Virus record (IMG/VR): IMGVR_UViG_3300032331_001766
Location: 49,081-113,080 of that record
Length of the DNA: 64,000 nucleotides
Origin: a virus
Strand: one strand, 5' to 3'
Shown here: one piece after another, positions 34,499-43,260 of the stretch
How the letters are laid out: each line of letters begins with the position of its first letter
How positions within the stretch are numbered: position 1 is the first letter of the stretch
Made by a program: the position numbers and the translations under genes
The notes under the pieces: model-generated
Told to the model about the DNA's origin: nothing
Database searches by the model: none
What the model saw: only the letters and a program-made list of their open reading frames with translations

Positions 34499-35421
34499 AA
34501 TCAATTGGCTTGGAGATAGTTGGAGAAACAAACAACGATTTCCTATGCTACTGTCCATTTCATTCTAATAGACACACCTCCAGCTTTAGCGTAAGCCGTG
34601 AAAAAGGAGCATTCATTTGCTTTAACCCCTCATGCGGAGAAGCTGGAACCCTACTTGAATTAGTAAAGCGCACAATGCACAAGAATGATTTTGAGTCTAT
34701 GAGATTTATATCATCAAAAGAAACGGAAGCCCTAGAGAATTTTGATGAACTACTTAATGATGCTATAGCCGACACACCCACCTTTCAAGAATTTCCACAT
34801 GAGACTTTAGTTAAATTAAATGATGATCTAGTTACCGAATGGAAAGCTCAGAAGTATTTTGAGTCTAGAGGAATCAATATGGATTCAGGTAAACATTTTA
34901 ATTTAGGATATTCAAAAAATATGGATATGGTAACGGTTCCAGTTCATAGTCCAGACGGAATGCCAATTGGTATTGTTGGAAGATCTATTGAAGGAAAGTC
35001 ATTTAAAAATAGTACCAATCTTCCAAAGAGCAAGACATTATTTAATGTTCACAGAGCAAAGAAAATTGGAGACCATGTAATTGTTGTAGAGTCCAGCTTT
35101 GATGCAATTAGAATTCATCAGGCTGGCTTTCCAAATGTTGTTGCAACCCTAGGAGGGTTTTTGTCAACAGAGCAACATCATTTACTTAATAGATACTTTA
35201 ATAGAATAACTATAATGACAGACTCAGATTTAGCTGGCAGAGAGTTGGGCTTGAGCATAGCTAATAAATTAAGAATGAAAGACATCTTGTGGTCCTCTTA
35301 CTCTTATGGTAAGATATACCCACATGATGCAAAAGATGCAGGGGATATGACTGATGAAGAAATTAAAACCTGTATTAAAAATGCTGTATCCGATATAGAA
35401 TACAGATCTTGGAATCAATGA
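34423..35421 (+). CDS. DNA primase (CHC2 zinc finger plus Toprim)
   Basis: From the ATG at 34423, preceded by GAAAGAAGAAGG, the protein has 332 residues. The N-terminal CHC2-type zinc finger is visible as CPFH (C44, H47), FICFNPSC (C66, C71) and the flanking SFSVSREKGAF. A Toprim domain follows, with VVESSFDAI (conserved Glu) and MTDSDLAGREL (DxD-type acidic pair) for metal-dependent primer synthesis. It is shorter than bacterial DnaG (about 600 residues) and lacks the helicase-binding C-terminal part, as in many phage primases. The frame extends upstream to 34372, but with no ribosome-binding site. Confidence 0.9.
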   Translation: MAIRGHNTKQVDTTQYSPAHIKSILKSIGLEIVGETNNDFLCYCPFHSNRHTSSFSVSREKGAFICFNPSCGEAGTLLELVKRTMHKNDFESMRFISSKETEALENFDELLNDAIADTPTFQEFPHETLVKLNDDLVTEWKAQKYFESRGINMDSGKHFNLGYSKNMDMVTVPVHSPDGMPIGIVGRSIEGKSFKNSTNLPKSKTLFNVHRAKKIGDHVIVVESSFDAIRIHQAGFPNVVATLGGFLSTEQHHLLNRYFNRITIMTDSDLAGRELGLSIANKLRMKDILWSSYSYGKIYPHDAKDAGDMTDEEIKTCIKNAVSDIEYRSWNQ

Positions 35422-35427
35422 TATAAT
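35419..35427 (+). promoter_or_regulatory. Extended -10 TGA-TATAAT before SSB gene
   Basis: TGA (35419-35421) and TATAAT (35422-35427) lie across the primase stop; no good -35. AAGGAG at 35464-35469 precedes the SSB ATG. Confidence 0.6.
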
Positions 35428-35475
35428 AGTAATACAGATGGATATATACCATCAACTATATAACAAGGAGAAAAA

Positions 35476-36153
35476 ATGGGAATCGTAAAAGGTTTAAAAG
35501 ATTTAAATAAAGTAATGGATAAGCCACAGTCTTCAGGTGGTTCAGATGGAGTTAAGGCACGTTGGGCCAAACTAGAGGATGCAGAGAGCGTTAAGATTCG
35601 TTTTCTCCAAGAACTAGATCCAGACTCACCAACATATGATGAAAAATTAGGTCTGGGATTTATTGCCGTTGAGCACACAAACCCGAAAGATTACCGTCGC
35701 AAGGCGCTATGTTCTATGGAAGACCAAGGTAAGTGCTACGGTTGCGAACAGCATCGCAAAGATTATAAAGCTGGTTGGAAGGGTCGCTCACGTCTATACA
35801 TTAATGTTTTAATTGATGATGGAAAAGAAGACCCATATGTTGCAATTCTTTCACAGGGATCAAGCGGAAAGACAATTACTCCTACATTAATTGAATACGC
35901 TGGTGAAATGGGTTCAATTACAAACCTTATGTGGCGCATTAAACGCTCAGGTACTAAGACAGACACAAGTTATACAATTATTCCATTGGCAAAAGATGAG
36001 TCTAAGTTTGACACATCTTCTTTGGAATTGTATGATTTAGAAACAACAGCAGTTAGAGACATGCCATACACAGAGCAAGATGCATTTTTTGCTGGTGAAG
36101 GCGGAAACAATAGCGAAGATTCATCTTCAACAGATTCAAATCTAGCCTGGTAG
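35476..36153 (+). CDS. Single-stranded DNA-binding protein
   Basis: A 225-residue protein. The pattern fits phage SSBs of the gp32-like OB-fold type: a Lys-rich N-terminus, ESVKIRFLQELDPDSPTYDE, a zinc-binding loop (CSMEDQGKCYGCEQH), SRLYINVLIDDGKEDPY, SSGKTITPTLIEYA and an acidic, Ser-rich C-terminal tail ending in LAW, used to contact partner proteins. A strong Shine-Dalgarno sequence and its own promoter point to high expression. It sits between primase and polymerase genes, with a hairpin and tRNA-Leu just after it. Confidence 0.82.
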   Translation: MGIVKGLKDLNKVMDKPQSSGGSDGVKARWAKLEDAESVKIRFLQELDPDSPTYDEKLGLGFIAVEHTNPKDYRRKALCSMEDQGKCYGCEQHRKDYKAGWKGRSRLYINVLIDDGKEDPYVAILSQGSSGKTITPTLIEYAGEMGSITNLMWRIKRSGTKTDTSYTIIPLAKDESKFDTSSLELYDLETTAVRDMPYTEQDAFFAGEGGNNSEDSSSTDSNLAW

Positions 36154-36159
36154 TTTGTT

Positions 36160-36181
36160 GGGGAGCAGGCAACTGCTCCCC
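36160..36181 (+). terminator. Hairpin with GNRA loop after SSB gene
   Basis: GGGGAGCAG (36160-36168) pairs perfectly with CTGCTCCCC (36173-36181) around GCAA. No U-run follows, so it may stabilise the SSB mRNA 3' end or mark tRNA processing rather than end transcription. Confidence 0.6.
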
Positions 36182-36185
36182 ATAT

Positions 36186-36258
36186 GCCAGAGTAGCCCAG
36201 CGGTAGAGGCGGTAGACTTAAAATCTATACAGCGTGGGTTCGAATCCCACCTTTGGTA
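36186..36258 (+). tRNA. tRNA-Leu (UAA), short variable loop
   Basis: Acceptor GCCAGAG/CTTTGGT, D-arm 36195-36210, anticodon stem GTAGA/TCTAT with loop CTTAAAA (anticodon TAA at 36219-36221), five-base variable loop (ACAGC) and T-arm GTGGG-TTCGAAT-CCCAC. CCA is not encoded. Leucine tRNAs usually have a long variable arm; this one does not. Confidence 0.88.
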
Positions 36259-36278
36259 CACAATAGAAAACGGCGGAC

Positions 36279-36485
36279 ATGATTAGTTTAGAAATACCAG
36301 ATCCATTTGAAACCTTTGTTTCAAATAAATACAAAAACTTTAAAGGCATGCTTTATGACTTCTTTGGACAAGAATGGCATATGAATTGCGGTTGTTGTAA
36401 TGAAGATTTATACGCACCAACAAAAAAGATTATGACAAAGATTAGACTTTATCATACTAGAAATGAATGTACAGGCGGATACTAA
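36279..36485 (+). CDS. Small Cys-rich protein 1
   Basis: A 68-residue protein with a central CGCC knuckle (WHMNCGCCNEDLY) and a later Cys (RNECTGGY), perhaps one zinc site. It lies after tRNA-Leu and ends one base into the next tiny gene. Function unknown; may be a nucleic-acid-binding or host-targeting peptide. Confidence 0.55.
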   Translation: MISLEIPDPFETFVSNKYKNFKGMLYDFFGQEWHMNCGCCNEDLYAPTKKIMTKIRLYHTRNECTGGY

Positions 36486-36628
36486 TGAGCGAGATATGCA
36501 ATAAATACGGTTGCAGTTTTGAGCTGGACCTTGACGGTCAAGTCACATGTTCATCTTGTGGAGCAATGGATGATGACAAACAAACAATTTCTTTAGAACA
36601 TTTTGAAAATCAGGTGGACTTTGAGTAA
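36485..36628 (+). CDS. Small zinc-ribbon protein, 47 residues
   Basis: Reads MSEICNKYGCSFELDLDGQV then TCSSCGAMDDDKQT. The spacing C-x4-C then C-x2-C is a zinc ribbon. The ATG overlaps the previous stop and its own end overlaps the polymerase start, so translation is coupled on both sides. Confidence 0.6.
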   Translation: MSEICNKYGCSFELDLDGQVTCSSCGAMDDDKQTISLEHFENQVDFE

Positions 36629-39600
36629 TCAGTTTACACACCTTCACGTTCATTCATACTATTCATTAATGGATGGACTAAATTCACCTAAAGAATTATG
36701 TCAAGCTGCATTAGATGCAGGGCAGACAGTAATTGCAATTACAGACCATGGAACATTGTCTTCACATCGTGAAATGCAGATTGCTGCAAAAGAATTAGGT
36801 ATCAAGCCAATACTTGGAGTAGAAGCGTACATATCTCCTACAGATAGATTTGATCGCTCTTCTAAAACAGATAAATCAATTCAAGCCTACAACCACATAA
36901 TATTGTTGGCTAAAAATAAAAAGGGATTAGAGAATATTAACAAGCTCCAAGAGCTTGCATGGAATGAAGGCTTTTATCATAAGCCACGTATCGATAGAGA
37001 GGTTTTAAATGAATACAAAGAGGGCATTATTGTTCTTTCTGGATGTCTTAATGGGCTTATTTCGAAGTGCATTGAAAAAGGTGAGTTCAAAGAAGCAAAG
37101 CTTATCCTACAAGATTTTAAGAAAAATTTTGCTGAGGATTTCTATATTGAAGTGCAGTCTCACAATCCCCAAGAAATAAATTCAAAGCTTCTTGAATTAG
37201 CGGATGAGCTTAAGATTAAAGCGGTGGCAACTGGAGATGCTCACTTTGCTAAAGAAGAAGATAGAATTCTAGAAGAGGCCATGCTTATCTTGTCTACATC
37301 CCCAAAGTTAGATAAGGATTCAGACTTTGATATGTCTAGAAATATAAAAGACATGCTAGATAGATTTAATTACTTATATCCTGACCGTAGAATATCATTC
37401 CAGGATATGAATTTATTTATCCAGAGCCGCTCAGAAATTGAGGCTGATTTTAATAAGGCTGGAATTGCTCGTACAGATATTTATGAAAATACAATGGAAA
37501 TTTCTAATAAGGTTGGAGACTATGACTTCTATCAAGGCCTAGACCTCCTACCAGTCCCAAAGACCGATGCTGATGATAAGCTTAGAGAGATGACTCTAAA
37601 GGGCTTAGAGAGGCTTCAGAAGGCTTCTGATGAGGTTTATCTGGCACGTGTAGAAGAAGAGCTATCGGTAATTGCCTCTAAAAACTTTGCCTCTTACTTT
37701 CTAGTTGTTGGAGATATGATTAATTGGGCAAAAGAAACTGGCATCCGTGTAGGTCCAGGACGTGGTTCTGCAGCAGGTTCCCTAGTCTGCTACGCCCTTG
37801 GAATCACAGACGTGGATCCAATTAAATATAACTTATTGTTCTTTAGATTTATTAACCCAGAACGTAATGACTTTCCAGATATTGATACAGACTTTGAAGA
37901 CCGTCGTCGTAAGGAAGTTAAAGAATATTTAAAGAAGAAATTTAAACACGTAGCATCTATTTCAACGTATACTTATTTTAAAGATAAGGGTGTAATTCGT
38001 GATGCTGCTCGTGTATTTATGGTTCCACTTCAAGAAGTTAATCGTGCAACAAAACAAATTGATACCTTTGAAGATTTTTTAAGTTCACCAAATACAAAAG
38101 AATTTAGAACTAAGTACCCAGAAGTTGTTTGGCTTGCAGATAGATTACGTGGTCGAATTCGTTCAGTAGGAGTACACGCAGCAGGTGTTGTTGTAGCTAA
38201 AAATGATCTTAGAAACTATGCTCCAGTAGAGTCTCGTGAAGATGCACAAGATAAAGTTTCTGGAAGAATCCCAGTTGTTGCTTATGATATGGATACTGTC
38301 GCCGACATTGGATTGATTAAGCTTGATGCTTTGGGTCTAAAGACTCTTTCTGTTATATCAGACACATTAGAGTCAATTAAAAAAAGAAAAAATAAAGATA
38401 TTAATTTATCAGAATTAAAAATGGATGACCCAAAAGTTTATCAGATGCTAAGTGAGGGATATACAAAGGGTGTGTTTCAGGCAGAAGCAACTCCATATAC
38501 AAACCTTTTAATGAAAATGGGTGTAGACAAGTTTGAGGACCTTGTTGCTTCTAATGCACTAGTTAGGCCAGGTGCAATGAATACTGTAGGAGCTGCTTAT
38601 ATAAATAGAAAGCATGGAAGAGAAGCAGTTGACTATAGTCATGTTCTTATGAAAGATTTTACAGAAAACACATATGGTGTTATCATTTATCAAGAGCAAG
38701 TTATGCAGGCATGCGTACACTTGGGAGGAATGTCTTGGGCAGAGGCTGATAAGGTCCGCAAGATTATTGGAAAGAAAAAAGATGCAAAAGAGTTTGACCA
38801 ATTCAAAGATCAGTTTGTTGCTGGGGCTTCAAAACACATTACTCAGAAAAAAGCAGAGGCGCTTTGGCACGACTTTGAAGCGCATGCTGGTTATTCTTTC
38901 AACCGCTCCCATGCTGTTGCTTACTCTATGCTTAGTTATTATACTGCTTGGCTTAAGTCCTATTATCCTCTTGAGTTCATGTTTTCAATTCTTAAAAACG
39001 AAAATGATAAAGATGCGAGAACAGAATATTTAATTGAAGCTAAAAGACTTGGACTTAAAATTATGCTTCCGCATATTAATGAGTCTGAAATTTATTTCTC
39101 ATTGCAGGATGAAGGTATTCGTTTTGGCTTAGCCGAAGTTAAATTTATTTCTGATAGTATTGCAAATAAAATTATGGACTTAAGGCCATTTAAAGACTAT
39201 TCTGATTTTATTGATAAGGCTTCTAAAAAGGGAAGCGGTGTTAACAGTCGTGCAATTGCAGCGCTTAATGCTATTGGTGGCGCAGCATTTCCTGATAACC
39301 CAAGATCTGGTTTAGAAAAAGATAGTTACTACGAATATCTTGGCATACCTACTTTTAATTTGGCTGGCATTCCTCCAAGAATTAAAGCACAAGCTAGACC
39401 AATCGAAGAGTTTGATGACCTCGGTTCTTTTGTTATGTTTGGTATGGTAAAAAGTATTAAGCGAGGAACTGGCTGGGCGAGAGTAGAGCTAGTAGATGAA
39501 ACTGGAACTATTGGTCTGTTTCACAATGAAGACACTCAAATTGAAACTAATCAGATGTACTTCATTCTTGTAGGTGACAATAGAATTGCCAGATACATTA

Positions 39601-39896
39601 AGGTAAATGAAATTGATCCAAATGGCTCTGATCTTTTTGTAGACTACTTATATAGAAAAGAATATGATTTAGAGGAAGATGAATATATGGTTGTTAATTT
39701 TAATCCATATAAAACAAAGGCTGGCAAGATGATGAGCCATATTGTACTAAGTAATAAAGAAAAAGAGCTTACAAGAGCAATTGTTTTTCCAACTATGTAC
39801 AAAATGTCTTTAGCTAAAATGCGTGAAGGCATGAAGTGCAAAGTTGTTCTTTCAAAATTAGATGATGGAACATTAAATATTAAGGAGATATTATGA
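36621..39896 (+). CDS. dnaE: DNA polymerase III alpha subunit (DnaE type)
   Basis: A TTG start at 36621 with AGGTGGA four bases upstream gives 1,091 residues; a TTG at 36603 is less well placed. The N-terminal PHP domain has HLHVHSYYSLMDG, AITDHGTL and KPILGVEAYI. The C-family polymerase core shows GPGRGSAAGSLVCYALGITD and PDIDTDFEDRRR, where the usual PDFDIDF reads PDIDTDF with its three Asp kept. ASNALVRPGAMN, IIYQEQVMQ and FNRSHAVAYSMLSY follow. The C-terminus has an OB-like domain (FVMFGMVKSIKRGTGWARV). It copies the phage genome with the encoded helicase and primase. Slightly shorter than bacterial DnaE. Confidence 0.95.
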   Translation: MSNQFTHLHVHSYYSLMDGLNSPKELCQAALDAGQTVIAITDHGTLSSHREMQIAAKELGIKPILGVEAYISPTDRFDRSSKTDKSIQAYNHIILLAKNKKGLENINKLQELAWNEGFYHKPRIDREVLNEYKEGIIVLSGCLNGLISKCIEKGEFKEAKLILQDFKKNFAEDFYIEVQSHNPQEINSKLLELADELKIKAVATGDAHFAKEEDRILEEAMLILSTSPKLDKDSDFDMSRNIKDMLDRFNYLYPDRRISFQDMNLFIQSRSEIEADFNKAGIARTDIYENTMEISNKVGDYDFYQGLDLLPVPKTDADDKLREMTLKGLERLQKASDEVYLARVEEELSVIASKNFASYFLVVGDMINWAKETGIRVGPGRGSAAGSLVCYALGITDVDPIKYNLLFFRFINPERNDFPDIDTDFEDRRRKEVKEYLKKKFKHVASISTYTYFKDKGVIRDAARVFMVPLQEVNRATKQIDTFEDFLSSPNTKEFRTKYPEVVWLADRLRGRIRSVGVHAAGVVVAKNDLRNYAPVESREDAQDKVSGRIPVVAYDMDTVADIGLIKLDALGLKTLSVISDTLESIKKRKNKDINLSELKMDDPKVYQMLSEGYTKGVFQAEATPYTNLLMKMGVDKFEDLVASNALVRPGAMNTVGAAYINRKHGREAVDYSHVLMKDFTENTYGVIIYQEQVMQACVHLGGMSWAEADKVRKIIGKKKDAKEFDQFKDQFVAGASKHITQKKAEALWHDFEAHAGYSFNRSHAVAYSMLSYYTAWLKSYYPLEFMFSILKNENDKDARTEYLIEAKRLGLKIMLPHINESEIYFSLQDEGIRFGLAEVKFISDSIANKIMDLRPFKDYSDFIDKASKKGSGVNSRAIAALNAIGGAAFPDNPRSGLEKDSYYEYLGIPTFNLAGIPPRIKAQARPIEEFDDLGSFVMFGMVKSIKRGTGWARVELVDETGTIGLFHNEDTQIETNQMYFILVGDNRIARYIKVNEIDPNGSDLFVDYLYRKEYDLEEDEYMVVNFNPYKTKAGKMMSHIVLSNKEKELTRAIVFPTMYKMSLAKMREGMKCKVVLSKLDDGTLNIKEIL

Positions 39897-40099
39897 GCGT
39901 AACAATTGAAGAAATAATGCCGACATTGACGGCGACAAAAGTTTTAGTTTCTATTTTAGAAACACTGGAGAAAGCGGAAGTACCTCTTTCTACATTTGTA
40001 AGCATGCAGTCAGAAGACCGTGAGCTTGAAGTAAATTATAATGGAGAAAAAGATTTGATTGTCTTTTCTTTAAAAAAGGCAGATGAAGTTAATGAATAA
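39893..40099 (+). CDS. Hypothetical protein after polymerase
   Basis: A 68-residue acidic protein that starts in an ATGA overlap with the polymerase stop. It has a helix (ILETLEKAEVPLSTFVSM) and two strands (RELEVNYNGEKDLIVFSL). It might be a small polymerase or MazG partner. Not recognised. Confidence 0.5.
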   Translation: MSVTIEEIMPTLTATKVLVSILETLEKAEVPLSTFVSMQSEDRELEVNYNGEKDLIVFSLKKADEVNE

Positions 40100-40439
40100 T
40101 AATGAATTAGTTACAGATTATGGTTTAGATGCTCTAGCAGCATTATTGCATGAGACTGCAATTGAAAAAGGTTTCTGGGAAGGTGAATATTCCTATGATA
40201 AGCTAGGAAATAAACTTGCCTTAGTGCATTCAGAAGTTACTGAAGTTCTAGAAGCAATTCGCAAAAACAAAGGCTCAGAAGAAGTTGTAGAGGAAATGGC
40301 CGATGTAATTATTAGGCTGTTAGATATTTATGCAGCAATGATGAATGAAGGGTCTGTAACACACAGCCTAGATGAAATTTTAGAAAAGAAAATTAATATA
40401 AATAGTAATAGGCCAAGGCTTCACGGCAATTTATTTTAA
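40083..40439 (+). CDS. MazG-like nucleotide pyrophosphohydrolase
   Basis: A 118-residue, all-helical protein (an ATG at 40092 is an alternative start). KLALVHSEVTEVLEAIRK and EVVEEMADVIIRLLDIYA carry the ExxE and ExxD metal-binding motifs of the MazG/all-alpha NTP-PPase fold. Such enzymes hydrolyse NTPs or dNTPs to monophosphates; in phages they may adjust nucleotide pools or counter the host stringent response. It overlaps the upstream gene and is followed by the recA promoter. Confidence 0.85.
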   Translation: MKLMNNNELVTDYGLDALAALLHETAIEKGFWEGEYSYDKLGNKLALVHSEVTEVLEAIRKNKGSEEVVEEMADVIIRLLDIYAAMMNEGSVTHSLDEILEKKININSNRPRLHGNLF

Positions 40440-40448
40440 TGCTATACT
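40420..40448 (+). promoter_or_regulatory. Promoter TTCACG-N17-TGC-TATACT before recA-like gene
   Basis: TTCACG (40420-40425), TGC (40440-40442) and TATACT (40443-40448), with 17-base spacing. Confidence 0.6.
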
Positions 40449-40469
40449 ATAACAAAAGAGAGAGATTAC

Positions 40470-41474
40470 ATGACAATTGCAATAGATGATATATTAGCAA
40501 AGCTAGATCCAAAAACTAGAAATAGAGTGACCGCTGCACAAGATGTTGTTGTTCAAAAACAATTGACACCAAGTATTGGTTTAAACATGGCACTCAAAGG
40601 CGGCCTTGGTTACGGCAGACAAGCTTTAATTTGGGGCAATAAGTCTGCAGGAAAATCCTCATTTTGTTTACAGATGATTGCATTAGCTCAGCAAGAAGGA
40701 AAGACATGTGCTTGGATAGACGCAGAAGACTCGTATGATCCAGAATGGGCAGAGCATTTAGGAGTTGATTCATCTTCCCTTATCCACTCTAAAGCTAAAA
40801 CAGTTAATGATATGGTTGACGTTGCTACAAAACTAATGGATGCTGGTGTGGATGTAATTGTTGTTGATTCAATATCAGCACTACTACCAGCAATTTACTT
40901 TGAAAAAGATGGAAACGAATTAAAAGATCTGCAAGATACAAAGCAGATTGGCGCAGAAGCAAAGGATATGACTCACGCAGTCAAGATGTTAAATTATGCA
41001 AACAAAAATACATTACTCATTCTTATATCGCAGCAAAGAAATCAATTTGGATCTATGCATGCAAGCCACATCCCAACAGGAGGAATGGCTGTTAAGTTCT
41101 TCTCCTCTACCGTCATCAAGCTCTGGTCTTCAGAAGCTGAGGCTAATGCTATTAAGGCTGGTGTTAAAGTTGGCGACAAGATTATTGAGCAAAGAGTTGG
41201 AAGACCCGTCAACTGGATTATTGATTACAACAAACTCGGTCCCCCTAACCTCTCTGGCCAATACGACTTCTACTACCAAGGAGAATCTCTTGGTGTCGAC
41301 AGAGTTGGAGAGACACTAGACGTTGCAGAAATGTGCGGAATAGTTGAAAAGGGTGGAGCATGGTATACAGTAAATGGAGAGCGTTTTCAAGGTCGTGCAA
41401 AAGCTGTTGCATATCTAAGAGATAACCCAAAGGTTGTTGGAACTTTAATAGGTGAAATTCATGCCAGATCTTAA
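40470..41474 (+). CDS. RecA-like recombinase
   Basis: A 334-residue RecA/UvsX-type protein. Walker A is GNKSAGKS (about residues 56-63), then WIDAEDSYDPEWAEHLGVD, Walker B VIVVDSISALLPA, an L1/L2 region with LLILISQQRNQFGSMH and a C-terminal DYNKLGPPNLSGQYDFYYQG. It should form filaments on single-stranded DNA for strand exchange and repair, with the nearby SSB, nuclease and RuvC-like proteins. It has its own promoter; AGAGAG-type purines precede the ATG. Confidence 0.92.
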   Translation: MTIAIDDILAKLDPKTRNRVTAAQDVVVQKQLTPSIGLNMALKGGLGYGRQALIWGNKSAGKSSFCLQMIALAQQEGKTCAWIDAEDSYDPEWAEHLGVDSSSLIHSKAKTVNDMVDVATKLMDAGVDVIVVDSISALLPAIYFEKDGNELKDLQDTKQIGAEAKDMTHAVKMLNYANKNTLLILISQQRNQFGSMHASHIPTGGMAVKFFSSTVIKLWSSEAEANAIKAGVKVGDKIIEQRVGRPVNWIIDYNKLGPPNLSGQYDFYYQGESLGVDRVGETLDVAEMCGIVEKGGAWYTVNGERFQGRAKAVAYLRDNPKVVGTLIGEIHARS

Positions 41475-41649
41475 TGAGTTTTTGAATCCTAAAATAAAAT
41501 CCAAAGACTATAATCTTGAGAAGATAGAAGGACTACGTGCATGCAATAAATGTGATGAAGATGTTTCTGGAGCTTTCTGGGACCCAATTGAATTAGTTAT
41601 GTCATGGAAATGTTCTAAGGGACACGAAACTATTTTTAAGGTGCAATAA
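41461..41649 (+). CDS. Small zinc-binding protein
   Basis: From the ATG at 41461 the protein has 62 residues. A CNKC knuckle and a later C-x3-H (WKCSKGHE) form one likely zinc site. It overlaps recA by 14 bases and ends in a TAATG with the next gene. Unknown function. Confidence 0.6.
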   Translation: MPDLNEFLNPKIKSKDYNLEKIEGLRACNKCDEDVSGAFWDPIELVMSWKCSKGHETIFKVQ

Positions 41650-41954
41650 TGTCAGAGAGATCAGAAGTAGAAAGAGATGGAGCTAAGGCTCAAAAGAATT
41701 CTGGCAGAGGTGATTATCAAAAAGGTGATGCTAAATGGAATCAATTCTTAGTAGATTACAAAGAGGCATCAAAATCTTTTACTTTAAATAAAGATGTTTG
41801 GGCAAAAATATGTACTGATACATTTAAAGTCAGCAGAGACATGCACCCAGCATTAAAAATTATTATAGGAAACGAATCAAAAGTCAGGCTTGGTATAATT
41901 GAATGGGCAGTTTTAGAAGAATTGATAAAGTTTTGGGAGGCAGAACATGAATGA
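41649..41954 (+). CDS. Putative Holliday junction resolvase-like nuclease
   Basis: A 101-residue protein with NSGRGDYQKGDAKWNQFLVDYKEASKS. The Gly-Asp followed by VDYKEA fits the PD-(D/E)xK nuclease core of small archaeal-type or phage resolvases, and the rest (WAKICTDTFKVSRDMHPAL, IIIGNESKVRLGIIEW) fits the following sheet. It lies between RecA and the Cas4-type nuclease, a fitting context. It starts in TAATG and its stop overlaps the oxygenase start. Family call is moderate. Confidence 0.55.
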   Translation: MSERSEVERDGAKAQKNSGRGDYQKGDAKWNQFLVDYKEASKSFTLNKDVWAKICTDTFKVSRDMHPALKIIIGNESKVRLGIIEWAVLEELIKFWEAEHE

Positions 41955-42831
41955 TTTAAATAAAACAGTTATCTATCCTAAAGTAGTTGTATATCATAAT
42001 CTAATAAATGACCCTAAAAAAATTGCTGACATGCTAGAAGCAAATAGAGGTCTAAAAGAAAGCAACCACCATCTAATTCCTTGGAGAGACTGGAGTCCAA
42101 TGGGTGAAATTATGAATGTTGATCTTCCAGATAAACTAAATGAAACAGAAGACCAGGAAAAAATAAATCAAGAAGAGCGTTTAAATGATATAAACAATGC
42201 ATTTATTGCTGCATCAAATGATTTTTTTGATATGTATTCAAAGGAAGATGGTTGGCCAGAATTTGTTAAACATTTTGATAGATCAGTTGAGCCATGGAAC
42301 AGAAGTGGAATGTCTTTTTTAAGATATGATCCAACAAGATATAATTATGATGTAAAAAATAATAAGCCAGGATTAGCAATGGATTACCATACAGACCATG
42401 CAGAATTTAATGAAAGATATCCAGGCAAAAAGTTTGTTGTAACTGTTACAATGTATCTTAATGATGAATATGAGGGTGGAGAAATTTCATTCTTAGATGA
42501 ATCTAGTGGTTCTATTACAAATTATAGACCAAAAGCTGGGGATGTGACTGTTTTCCCTTCTGGATATCCATATTTTCATGGTGTGCTTCCAATATTAAAT
42601 GGAGACAGATATCTACTCAGAATGTTTTGGTCTTGGTATCATGAGGGAAGCCCAGAGTGGCATGAGGGATACAATAAGTACGGCGAAGAAGAGTGGACAA
42701 AGATGGAGAATGAAAGAAAAGAAATTGAGTTTAACTCTGGTAAATATCATCGTGTTGTAATTTATCCAGGAGAAGAATTTGATCCATCTACACAAAGGTC
42801 TACGCCATTTTATGTAAAGGAAATAAGATAA
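41947..42831 (+). CDS. 2OG-Fe(II) oxygenase
   Basis: A 294-residue dioxygenase with the full active site: H148-x-D150 in YHTDHAEF, distal H211 in YFHGV, and R221 (GDRYLL) for 2-oxoglutarate, joined by MYLNDEYEGGEISF. The N-terminal 130 residues are extra to the catalytic fold and may bind the substrate. GGGAGG at 41935-41940 precedes the ATG. Such enzymes hydroxylate proteins, sugars or bases; none of the neighbours fixes the substrate. It stands inside the recombination block and is one of several in this genome. Confidence 0.9.
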   Translation: MNDLNKTVIYPKVVVYHNLINDPKKIADMLEANRGLKESNHHLIPWRDWSPMGEIMNVDLPDKLNETEDQEKINQEERLNDINNAFIAASNDFFDMYSKEDGWPEFVKHFDRSVEPWNRSGMSFLRYDPTRYNYDVKNNKPGLAMDYHTDHAEFNERYPGKKFVVTVTMYLNDEYEGGEISFLDESSGSITNYRPKAGDVTVFPSGYPYFHGVLPILNGDRYLLRMFWSWYHEGSPEWHEGYNKYGEEEWTKMENERKEIEFNSGKYHRVVIYPGEEFDPSTQRSTPFYVKEIR

Positions 42832-42935
42832 TGGATTTGTTTTTATTAGGATTTTTAAGTGGATTAGTTTTTGGTTATGGCATGGGGCTATTAATTGATA
42901 GATGGGATAAGAAGATTAAAAATGACGGAAGATAA
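42831..42935 (+). CDS. 34-residue membrane peptide
   Basis: The ATG overlaps the oxygenase stop (TAATG). Residues 3-23 (LFLLGFLSGLVFGYGMGLLI) form one membrane helix with Gly-rich face, followed by a basic tail. It could be a small regulator of a membrane protein, or a holin-like piece, though far from the endolysin. Confidence 0.5.
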   Translation: MDLFLLGFLSGLVFGYGMGLLIDRWDKKIKNDGR

Positions 42936-43260
42936 AAATACACTAGAGTTAATCAGTAATATTACTGAGTTTAATGATCTTCATGAGTTTATGCAGGATG
43001 AGCATTTAGATAAAGCCCTGGCAGTTGTGGTAAAATTATTAATGAACCCAGATGTACCATCAGCAAAGGCCCCAATGCTTATCATGGAGCTTCAGGCAAT
43101 GTCCACTAAGTTTGCAGTACTTGCTTCTGTATACTCTACAATTGCAAAAGACAAAGCTGGCACGGCTAACAATAACAAGAAGAACATTTATTATTCAGTA
43201 AAGGAGTCCATAGACAAACTTGTAGATGCACTTAAATATGTCGTTAGGTATAATTCATAA
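42922..43260 (+). CDS. Helical hypothetical protein
   Basis: From the ATG at 42922 the protein has 112 residues, almost all helical (EFMQDEHLDKALAVVVKLL, KAPMLIMELQAMSTKFAVLA). It overlaps the membrane peptide and ends one base into the nuclease start. Similar small helical proteins accompany Cas4/RecB-type nucleases in phages, perhaps as partners; unproven here. Confidence 0.5.
   Translation: MTEDKNTLELISNITEFNDLHEFMQDEHLDKALAVVVKLLMNPDVPSAKAPMLIMELQAMSTKFAVLASVYSTIAKDKAGTANNNKKNIYYSVKESIDKLVDALKYVVRYNS

Noticed and set aside
38674-39033. 119-codon frame inside the DNA polymerase gene
   Set aside because: It lies wholly within the polymerase core motifs and shows only hydrophobic low-complexity sequence.
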